This document shows positions 55,201-64,000 of a DNA stretch of 64,000 nt, in pieces. The position numbers and the translations under genes were made by a program. The stretch covers positions 67,323,405-67,387,404 of the forward strand of contig CM044322.1 in the NCBI GenBank assembly GCA_024291935.2. The letters are read 5' to 3'. Positions within the stretch are counted from its first letter, which is position 1; each line of letters opens with the position of its first letter. The notes below the pieces were generated by a model. It was not told the origin of the DNA, did no database searches, and saw only the letters and a list, made by a program, of their open reading frames with translations. Source of the stretch: Okapia johnstoni (Eukaryota; Chordata; Mammalia; Artiodactyla; Giraffidae).

Positions 55201-57271
55201 CTCTCCTTTTTCATTTCTAATTTTGTTGATTTGATTCTTCTCTCTTTTTTTCTGGATGAGTCTGGCTAAAGATTTTCAATTTTGTTTATTTTCTCAAAGA
55301 GCCAACTTTTAGTTTTATTAAGCTTTACTATTATTTCTTTCATTTCTTTTTCCTTTATTTCTGTTCGGATCTTTATGATTTCTTTCCTTCTACAAATTTT
55401 GAGGTTTTCTTCTTCTTCTTTTTCCAGTTGTTTCAGGTGTAAAGTTAGGTTGTCTATTCGATGTTTTTCTTGTTTCTTGAGGTAGGATTGTATTGTTATA
55501 AACTTCCCTGCTTTCTCTGCATCCCATCGGTTTTGTGTTGTCATGTTTTCATTGTCATCTGTTTCTAGAATTTTTTTATTTCTTCAGTTACCTGTTGATT
55601 ATTTAGAAACGTGTTGTTTAGTCTCCATGTGTTTGTGTTTCTTACATTTTTTTCTTGTAATTGATATCTAGTCTCATAGCATTGTTGTTGGAGAAGACGT
55701 TTGATAAGATTTAAATTAACTTCAATTAACTGAGGTTTGATTTGTGACCCAAGATGTGGCCTATCCTGGAGAATATTCCATGTGCACTTTAGAAGAAGAT
55801 GTATTCTTCTGCATTTGAATGGAATGTCCTGAAGATATCAATGAAATCCATCTCATCTAATGTATCATTTAAGACTTGTGTTTCCTTATTAATTTTCTGT
55901 TTTGATGATCTGTCCATGGGTGTAAGTGGGATGTTAAAATCTCCTGCTATGATTGTGTTACTGTCAGTTTCTCCTTTTATGTCTCTTAGTGTTCATCTAG
56001 ATAGCATATTTAAAAGCAGAGACATTACTTTGCCAACAAAGGTCCGTCTAGTCAAGGCTATGGTTTTTCCAGTGGTCATGTATGGATGTGAGAGTTGGAT
56101 GGTGAAGAAAGCTGAGCACGCAGAATTGATGCTTTTGAACTGTGGTGTTGGAGAAGACTCTTGAGAGTCCCTTGGACTGAAAGGAGATCTAATTAATCCA
56201 TCCTAAAGGAGATCAATCCTGGGTGTTCATTGGAAGGACTGATGTTGAAGCTGAAACTCCAATACTTTGGCCACTTCATGTGAAGAGTTGACTCATTGGA
56301 AAAGACCCTAATGCTGGGTGGGATTGGGAGCAGGAGGAGAAGGGGACAACAGAGGATGAGATGGTTGGAAGGCATCAATGACTCGATGGATATGGGTTTG
56401 GGTAGACTCCGGGAATTGGTGATGGACAGAGAGGCCTGGTGTGCTGCAATTCATGGGGATGCAAAGAGTCGGACACAACTGAGTGACTGAACTGAACTAT
56501 ATATTGAGGTTCTCCTATGTTGGGTGCATAGATAATTACAATTGTTATGTCTTCCTCTTGGATTGATCCCTTGATCATTTTGTAGTGTTCTTCCTTATCT
56601 CTTGTAATCTTCCTTATTTTAAGATCTATTTTGTCTGATATGAGGATTGCTACTCCAGCTTTCCTTTGCTTCCCATTTGCATGGAATATGTTTTTCCATC
56701 CTCTCACTTTCAGTCTCTCTGTGTCTTGAGGTCTGAAGTGGGTTTCTTGTAGACAGCATATAGATGAGTCTTGTTTTTGTATTCATTCAGCCAGTCTGTG
56801 CCTTTTGGTTGGAGCATTTTATTCATTTACATTTAAAGTAATTGTTGATATATATGTTCCTATTGCCATTTTCTAATTTTGGGGGGTTGATTTGGGGGAT
56901 CTTTTTTCTTCTCTTGTATTTCTTGACTATATAAGTCCCTTTAACCTTTTGTTGTAAAGCTAGTTTGATGGTACTGAATTCTCTTAAATTTTGCTTGTCT
57001 GAAAAGTTTTTTTATTTCTCCATCATTTTTGAATGAGATCCTTGCTGGGTACAGTAGTCTTGGTTGTAGATTTTTCCCTTTCAGTACTTTAATTATATCC
57101 TGCCATTGCCTTCTGTCCTGCAGAGTTTCTGCCTAAAGATCAGCTATTAAGCATATGGGATTCCCCTTTTATATTGCTTGTTTCTCCCTTATTGCTTGTA
57201 ATATTCTTTGTGTTTAGCCTTTCTTAGTTAGTTGGTGTGTGTCTTGGCATATTTCTCCTTGGGTTGACATT
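52262..57271 (-). mobile_element. L1 LINE, about 5 kb, 5'-truncated
   Basis: Minus orientation. 3'UTR at 52262-52700, then ORF2 C-terminus (53164-52910), RT region (54556-53750), linker (55544-54840) and endonuclease (56707-56500, includes KAGVAILISDKID). The RT box that should read FADD reads SADA at 54292-54303, and the ORF is broken many times. Flanked by GCTATTCTTT at 52252-52261 and 57272-57281. A BovB fragment splits it at 55994. Confidence 0.93.
55994..56498 (+). mobile_element. BovB 3' fragment inside L1
   Basis: Plus orientation: 'ctagatagcatatttaaaag' to the (ACTGA)-like end before 'tatatattgaggttctcc', where the L1 text resumes. No clear target duplication. Confidence 0.9.
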
Positions 57272-57397
57272 GCTATTCTTTGGGATTGGAATGAAAACCG
57301 ACATTTGCAAGTCCTGTGGCCACTACTGAGTTTTCCAAATTTGCTGGCATATTGAGTGCAGCACTTTAACAGCATCATCTTTTAGGATTTGAAATGT
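57272..57397 (-). mobile_element. Host BovB of the nest, part 3
   Basis: Minus orientation: GCTATTCTTTGGGATTGG and onward to 'cttttaggatttgaaat', contiguous in the BovB consensus with the end of part 2. Here the BovB is 5'-truncated. Confidence 0.9.
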
Positions 57398-57544
57398 TAT
57401 GCAAATATTCATCCAAGATTAACTGGTTTATAAATCGAAAGAAGCACATCATTTTGCAACAGTACCCTTTATTTTACTCAATGTATTTCTTCTTTTTTTT
57501 TTCATTCATGCCCCTTATCTCAAGGATCTGAAATCAGTTACTAG

Positions 57545-57762
57545 GTTGTGCTCAGTTGCTGTTGTGTCCTACTGTTTGCAACCCCAAAGCCTGTAGCCCA
57601 CCAGTCTCCTCTGTCCTTGGGGCTTCCCAAGCAAGAATACTGGAGTGGATTGTCATTTCCTTCTGCAGGGGATCTTCTCGACTCAGGGTTGGAATCCCCC
57701 TCTCTTGCAATTCCTGCATTGGCAGGCAGATTGTTTACCACTGAGCCACCAGGGAAGCCCCC
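57545..57762 (-). mobile_element. Bov-tA SINE
   Basis: Minus orientation: 'gtgctcagttgctgttgtgtcc' to the reversed head 'ccactgagccaccagggaag'. Confidence 0.9.
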
Positions 57763-58620
57763 ATTTACTATATTACCATATAATTAAGGAATCACATGAA
57801 ACAGTTTGAAGGGAAAATATTGTAGTGAGTGCAACATGTCACCTGGATTGAGCTATTTATTGTAATTGGATTCGAAATTTGCTTTGTAGATTCATAGCAC
57901 TAGAATGTAGGTATCTTGAATGCAGAACTAATAAAACATTTTTTCATTACCACCTGAACAGAGGTGAAACTATCTGAATTAACAGATCCAACTAAAAGTA
58001 AAAGTATCATGATACATTTTATTTTAGAATATGAAAATTTTAAAATAATACTTGTTCAACAAGTAGTGTGTTTATATTTGTGTCTAACATTCAGTAATGA
58101 ACAAGGCCAGGTAGGTTTTTTTCAAGCAGCTTATAGCTTGGTGAGTGAGTCAAGAAAATAAGCAATTTCAATACATTGTAAAGAGTTTTAAGACACCACA
58201 ATTTCACTTGTTACATAGAAACATAAAACACAACCTAACAAACAGTGGGGACCTAGAAAAACAAATTCTTGACACATTATGTGATCAATAAGTAAAAATT
58301 AACCAAGTTATAAACAATGTTCTGATTCAACAGACGAATATATTCATTTGCAAAATCATTCCTTTTCAGAAGCTTATTTTATTATATTTACAAAAATATT
58401 GTTTTGTATAAATTGCTGCTTCTGGTATTACAGGCAGGTAATAGTATAAAAAGATTCAGTAATTTCTCTTGATCTTCCCTCTGTCTGTAATGCAAAGTGC
58501 CTTCTTCCAATTCCATATTTCACAATATAAATCATTTATAGATAGAATTATTGCATGCATAGCCAATACTTATGTATAATTTTATCAATTTATTGCGAGT
58601 TTTTACTTATCACCTTTTGG
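57763..58620. other. Unassigned AT-rich sequence
   Basis: No recognised gene or repeat. Confidence 0.45.
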
Positions 58621-58755
58621 TGGTGGGGGTTTAGGTGCAAAGTCATGTCTGGCTCTTTCTGACCCCATGAACTGTAGCCTGCCGGGCTCCTCTGTTCATG
58701 AGATTTTCTAGGCAAAAACACTGGAGTGGGTTACCATTCCCTTCTCCAGTTATTT
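58621..58755 (-). mobile_element. BovA-type SINE fragment
   Basis: Minus orientation body: 'gcaaagtcatgtctggctc', 'tgtagcctgccgggctcc', 'cactggagtgggttaccattc'. Confidence 0.85.
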
Positions 58756-58789
58756 CCATTTAAACTAACTTAAATCACAATGCTATTTC

Positions 58790-58920
58790 TTTCTTTCCTT
58801 TTTGTTTTTTTTTTGCCACGTAGCATATGCCATCTTAGTCCCCAGACCAGGGAAGGAACCCACGCCCCGTTCATTGGAAGCGTGGAGTCTTAACCAGTGG
58901 ACCATCAGGAAGGTCCCCCA
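58790..58920 (-). mobile_element. CHR-type SINE fragment
   Basis: Minus orientation: 'gccacgtagcatatgccatc', 'ttagtccccagaccaggg', and the reversed head 'agtcttaaccagtggacc'. Confidence 0.8.
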
Positions 58921-59490
58921 GAAGCTTATTTTATGAGTGTTTTGGCACAGAAAAAATGACAACATATTTTTCCCGCTTCATAAATCCTGTAAAAAGAAAT
59001 GATTTTAGTTAAGTAGAATGTCCTTTCTCTATTGAATTCATAAGAGTAAGAAGACTTGGGGCCACAGTAAAGTTAGCTCTCATTCAAGATATAGATCCAC
59101 GTTCAGTTTATAAAGCACTGAATATGTTTAAGTAAAATTATCTTGAGAGTTCATTAAATCACCTAAACTGAATATATGTTTGTATTCCTACCTCACATTA
59201 ATTAATTATATGTATTTCTTAATCAACACAGCTCAGTTCTGTTTTCCTCCAGAGTTGATACAGATAAATCTGTCTTTGTTTAAACATGAAATGAGAATAT
59301 TGACTTGAATTTGAAGCTATAGTTTAGAGAAAATGGCTTTTCTGAAACAAAAGATCAGTCTCAGTAATGTGTGAAGTTCATTCTGGAAAGCTGTGGACAA
59401 ACTAGGACACCACATGCTCACTCTGAGGGAGAGTTGTCCTGAGTAGAAGCAGAAGGAATTGTAGTCCCTTCATACTATTTAAATCCCTAT
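58921..59490. other. Unassigned sequence
   Basis: No gene or repeat recognised up to the BovB start. Confidence 0.45.
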
Positions 59491-59492
59491 CT

Positions 59493-61323
59493 TAGAAAAG
59501 GAAAGATATTCCCATTTGAGTGCAGGGTTCCAAAGAACAGCAAGGAGAGATAAGAAAGGCTTCCTCAGTGATCAATGCACAGAAATAGAGGAAAACAATA
59601 GAATGGGAAAGACTAGAGATCTCTTCAAGAAAATTAGAGATACCAAGGGAACATTTCATGCAAAGATGGGCTCGATAAAAAACAGAAATGGTATGGAACT
59701 AACAGAAGCAGAAGATAATAAGAAGAGGTGGCAAGAATACACAGAACTGTACAAAAAAGATCTTCATGACCCAGATAATCACGATGGTGTGATCACTCAC
59801 CTAGAGCCAGACATCCTGGAATGTGAAGTCAAATGGGCCTTAGGAAACATCACTATGAACAAAGCTAGTGGAGGTGATGGAATTCCAGTTGAGCTATTTC
59901 AAATCCTAAAAGACAATGCTGTGAACATACTGCGCTCAATATGCCAGCAAATTTGGCAAGTTCAGCAGTGGCCATAGGACTGGAAAAGGCCAGTTTTCAT
60001 TCCATTTCCGAAGAAAGGCAAAGTCAAAGAATGCTCAAACTACTACACAATTGCACTCATCTCACACGCTTATAAAGTAATGCTTGAAATTCTCCAAGCC
60101 AGGTTTCAGCGATACATGAACTGTGAACTTCCATATGTTCAAGCTGGTTTTAGAAAAGGCAGAGGAACCAGAGATCAAATTGCCAACATCCTCTGGATCA
60201 TCGAAAAAGCAAAAGAGTTCCAGAAAAACATCTATTTCTGCTTTATTGACTATGTCAAAGCCTTTGACTGTGTGGATCACAACAAACTGTGGGAAATTCT
60301 GAAAGAGATGGGAATACCAGACCACCTGACCTGCCTCTTGAGAAACCTGTATTCAGGTCAGGAAGCAACAGCTAGAACTGGACATGGAACAACAACTGGT
60401 TCCAAATAGGAAAAGGAGTATGTCAAGGCTGTATATTGTCATCCTGCTTATTTAACTTATATGCAGAGTACATCATGAGAAACGCTTGGCTGGAAGAAGC
60501 ACAAGCTGGAATCAAGATTGCCTGGAGAAATATCAGTAACCTCAGATATGCAGATGACACCACCCTTATGGCAGAAAGGGAAGAAGAACTAAAGAGCCTC
60601 TTGATGAAAGTGAAATAGGAGAGTGAAAAAGCTGGCTTAAAGTTCAACGTTCAGAAAACTCAGATCATGGCATCTGGTCCCATCACTTCATGGCAAATAG
60701 ATGGGGAAACAGTGGAAACAGTGTCAGACTTTATTTTTGGGGGCTCCAAAATCACTGCAGATGGTGATTGCAGCCATGAAATTAAAAGACACCTACCCCT
60801 TGGAAGGAAGGTTATGACCAACCTAGATAGCATATTTAAAAGCAGAGACATTACTTTGCCAACAAAGGTCCATCTAGTCAAGGCTATGGTTTTTCCAGTG
60901 GTCATGTATGGATGTGAGAGTTGGACGGTGAAGAAAGCTGAGCACCGAAGAATTGATGCTTTTGAACTATGGTATTGGAGAAGAGTCTTGAGAGTTCTTT
61001 GGATTGCAAGATCCAACAAGTCCATCCTAAAGGAGATCAGTCCTGGGTGTTCATTGGAAGGACTGATGTTGAAGCTGAAACTCCAATACTTTGGCCACCT
61101 CATGCGAAGTGTTGACTCAGTGGAAAAGACCCTGATGCTGGGAAAGATTGGGGGTAGGAGGAGAAGGGGACGACAGAGGATGAGATGGTTGGATGGCATC
61201 ACTGACTTGATGGACATGGGTTTGGGTAGACTCCGGGAGTTGATGATGGACAAGGAGGCCTGGCGTGCTGCGTTTAATGGGGTCACAAAGAGTCGGAGAC
61301 GACTGAGCGACTGAACTGAACTG
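59493..61323 (+). mobile_element. BovB LINE, 1.8 kb, best-kept RT
   Basis: Plus orientation. Begins in the linker after the endonuclease (QRTARRDKKGFLSDQC near 59528), continues through RT with an intact YADD at 60547-60558, and the C-terminal region is open for 215 codons (60667-61314). Ends in the (ACTGA)n motif. I see three breaks: a TAG in the WPQDW motif near 59976, a frame change near 60395, and a TAG near 60617. The endonuclease is missing, so the copy is inactive. Confidence 0.95.
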
Positions 61324-62369
61324 TGGTGAACTTTCTCCTTTTCCCTCCTTCTCCATGTCCTTCTCCCTTTCTTACTCTCCCTTCACTTCTTTTACTGCCC
61401 CTCTGTACATTTGTGGTATAGTAGTATTTATTGCTGAATAACAAATATCCACACACTTGGTGTTTATAGCAACTCCCAGGTGCTGTTTCACCGCTGTGCA
61501 CATCAGAAGTTGAGACAGCCCATTGCTGGATTCTCTGCTTGGTGTCTCTGAAGTCCAAAATCAAACTGTCAGCCCAGCACCATTCCACTTTGGAACTTGA
61601 AGTCCTCTTCCAAGCACATGTGTTTGTGGCAGAATTCAACTCCTTGCAGATTTGTTAAAACATTACCTTAAGTAGTCACACTAAAATGCTGTGCAAGTAG
61701 AAACATTTTGAAACAAATTTCTGCATTCCTTTCCATGTGCCTTATTTCCTTGATGAAGCTCAACATTCTTTCACCTGTTTATACTTGACAAATATAAATG
61801 GTTACTTAATGATTTGTAAAAGCCAAAGACAGTGTTGGATGTTTGAAGGTTGGAGGGAATAGGAGGGGAGGGGATCAGTCTCAAAGCTGAAAGAAGCTAC
61901 AGCACCTGCTAATAGGAGTGTAAAGACACTATGAGGTAGCCACACACAGATGAAGTTGGAGTTCTGATATGAAATTGGGGTTCAATATTTTTGATAAATT
62001 TTTAACAATCACAGAGGAATAAAGGAAAGAAGAGATCTTGTCTAAGTTAAGATAAGGGATGCAAACCATAATTCATGACAGTGAGAGATGAGTTTTGTCT
62101 TAAAAGGAAAAGGGAAGAGTTTAAATTTGGAAAAGAAGAGCATCCCTGGAAGAGGATGGATCCAAGCAAGTGTCATAGCAGTTAAGCCACAGCTAGGCTG
62201 ACTTAGAGTATACACTGACGTAGACCAAGCCACCATCAATGAAAATAGAACAGTGACCTGACTTATTGACAAAACATAGAGCCAACATAATCCTGATTTT
62301 CTGTTCTTATGAAAATCAGGCAGTAGAATCAGGCATCCTCAAGAGATAGAGCAGAAAGATTAAAGCTGT
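61324..62369. other. Unassigned sequence
   Basis: Begins with a pyrimidine-rich stretch (61335-61400). No gene or repeat recognised. Confidence 0.4.
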
Positions 62370-62525
62370 CACTTCTCTGGACTACCTTGGTGGTCCAGTG
62401 ACTAAACTCCGTGCTCCAATGCAGGGGGCCTGGGGTTTGTTCTGTGGTCAGGGAACTAGATCCCACATGCTACATATGAGATCCAGCACAGCCAAATTAC
62501 TAAATACATTTTAAAACACACACAC
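62370..62525 (+). mobile_element. CHR-type SINE
   Basis: Plus orientation: 'ggactaccttggtggtccag', 'tggtcagggaactagatccc', 'acatgctacatatgagatcc', with an ACACAC tail. Confidence 0.85.
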
Positions 62526-62556
62526 ATCTAAAGCTGTCACAAATCAAATGTATTTT

Positions 62557-64000
62557 TTCTAGATTTTTTTTTCATTGAAGGATAACTGCTTTACAATATT
62601 GTGTTGGTTTCTGTCATCCATCAACATGAATCAGCCACAGGTATACATATGTCCTCTCCCTCTTGAACCCCCCCGCCCATGTCCCTCCCCACCCCATTCC
62701 TCTAGGTTGTCACAGAGCACTGGGTTGAGCTCCCTTTGTCACACAACAAATTCCCTCTTGCTGTTTATTTTACATATGGTCATGGAAATGTTTCCATGCT
62801 ATTTCGTCAATTATTCCCACCCTCTCCTTCCCCTACTGTGTCCACAAGTCTGTTCTCTATGTCTGTGTCTCCACTGCTGCTCTGCAAGTAGGTTCATCAG
62901 TACTATCTTTCTAGATTCCATGTTGTTGCTCAGTTACCTAGTCATGTCTGACTCTTTGCGACCCCATGGACTGCAGCATGCCAGGCCTTTCTGTCCCTCA
63001 CCAACTCCCAAAGTTTGCCAAAGTTCATGTCCACTGCATCAGTGATACCATTCAGCTATCTCATCCTCTGACATCCTCTTTTCCTTCTACCCTCGATCTT
63101 TCCCAGCATCGGGGACTTTTCCAATGAGTTGTCTGTTCGCATCCGATGACCAACATACTGGAGCTTCAGCTTCAGTATCAGTTCTTCCAATGAGTATTTG
63201 TGGTTGATTTCCCTTAGGATTGATTGGTTTGATCTTCTTGCCGTCCAAAGGACTTTCAGGAGTTCGAAGACATTATTCTTTGGTGTTATGCCTTCTTTAC
63301 AGTCCAGTTCTCACAGCCATACACGACTACTGGAAAGACCATAACCTTGACTATAATGGACCTTTATCGGCAGAGTAATGTCTATGCTTTTCAACACACT
63401 GTCTAGGTTTGTCACAGCTTTCCTGCCAAGAAGCAGTTGTCTTCTGATTTCATGGCTTGCGGTTACCATCCGCAGTGATTTTAGAGCCCGAGAAGAGGAA
63501 ATCTGCCACTCACTTCACATTTTCCCCTCCTGTTTGCCATGAAGTAATATGGTCAGGTGACGTGATCTTAGTTTTCTTTTTTTTAATATTTAGTTTTATG
63601 CTGACTCTTCCACTCTCCTCCTTCACCCTCATCAAGAGACTCTTTAGTTCCTCTTCCCTTTCTGCCATCAGAGTGCTATCATCCGCATATCTGATGTTGT
63701 TGGGTGTTTCTCTCACCTATCTTGATTCCAGCTTGTAACTCATCCAGGCTGGCATTTTTCATGATGTACTCAGCATATGGGTTAAACGAACAGGGTGACA
63801 GCACACAGCTCTGTCATGCTACTTTCTCAATCTTGAACCAATCAGTTGTTCAGTACAGGGTTCTAATTTTTGCTTCTAGATTCCATAGGCATGTGTTAAT
63901 ATACAATATTTATCTTTCTCTTTCTGACTTACTTCACCCTGTACAATAGGTCCAGATTCATCCACCTCATTAGAACTGACTCAAATACAGTCTTTTTTTA
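62557..64000 (-). mobile_element. L1 3' end, split by BovB
   Basis: Minus orientation 3'UTR: 'ggataactgctttacaatat', 'catcaacatgaatcagccac', then 'tctctatgtctgtgtctcc'. Interrupted at 62922-63873 and resumed at 'aggcatgtgttaatatacaat' until the window ends. Confidence 0.9.
62922..63873 (-). mobile_element. BovB fragment in L1 3'UTR
   Basis: Minus orientation, more diverged than the other copies: 3' end from 'tgttgttgctcagttacc', RT box region with YADD near 63682-63693 (reads RYADDSTLMAE), to 'ttgttcagtacaggg'. The flanks repeat TTCTAGATTCCAT (62909-62921 and 63874-63886). Confidence 0.92.

Noticed and set aside
60667..61314. 215-codon open frame, candidate functional gene
   Set aside because: It is the C-terminal part of BovB ORF2; upstream stops, a frame change and the missing endonuclease make the copy dead.

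Overview
The window is mammalian nuclear DNA from a ruminant, most likely a bovid. It carries many BovB (RTE) LINEs, Bov-tA/BOV-A2 SINEs, CHR-type tRNA-Glu SINEs and L1 elements of the ruminant type. Genes are intron-split and sparse, and there are no prokaryotic features, rRNA genes or functional tRNA genes. Most open reading frames longer than 60 codons are relics of mobile elements.

The only convincing host gene lies on the + strand between about 9.5 and 30.6 kb. It is built from very small exons. A 71-bp exon (A, phase 1 to 0) and a 25-bp exon (B, phase 0 to 1) alternate inside a tandem array of roughly 2.2-kb units (A at 9971, 12208, 14604, 16550, 18775, 21012 and, diverged, 21741). Units 2 to 5 are intact and open; the array edges (A1/B1 and A6) are damaged. 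Three further exons (26107, 28112, 28616) continue the same frame to a TGA at 28703, followed by a probable 3'UTR exon and an ATTAAA signal near 30618. The product is an acidic protein with repeats of about 32 residues; I do not recognise the family. The 5' end is not visible and may lie upstream of the window.

From 0 to 9.5 kb the DNA is intergenic or intronic: a BovB split by a SINE, several SINEs and old L1 pieces. From 30.6 to 39.7 kb there are L1 fragments, two BovB copies in opposite orientation and a run of four SINEs.

From 39.7 to 57.4 kb there is a deep nest. A minus-strand BovB (39711-40349, 51707-52261, 57272-57397) was split first or second by a class I (gammaretrovirus-like) endogenous provirus (40350-51706, 4-bp duplication GTGT) and independently by a minus-strand L1 (52262-57271, duplication GCTATTCTTT). 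The provirus is defective: gag, protease and part of reverse transcriptase remain, env and integrase are gone, and it has itself been invaded by SINEs, three BovB copies and an unexplained 1.1-kb CpG-rich block. From 57.4 to 64 kb there is a plus-strand BovB with a recognisable RT box, more SINEs, and an L1 3' end split by another BovB with a 13-bp duplication.
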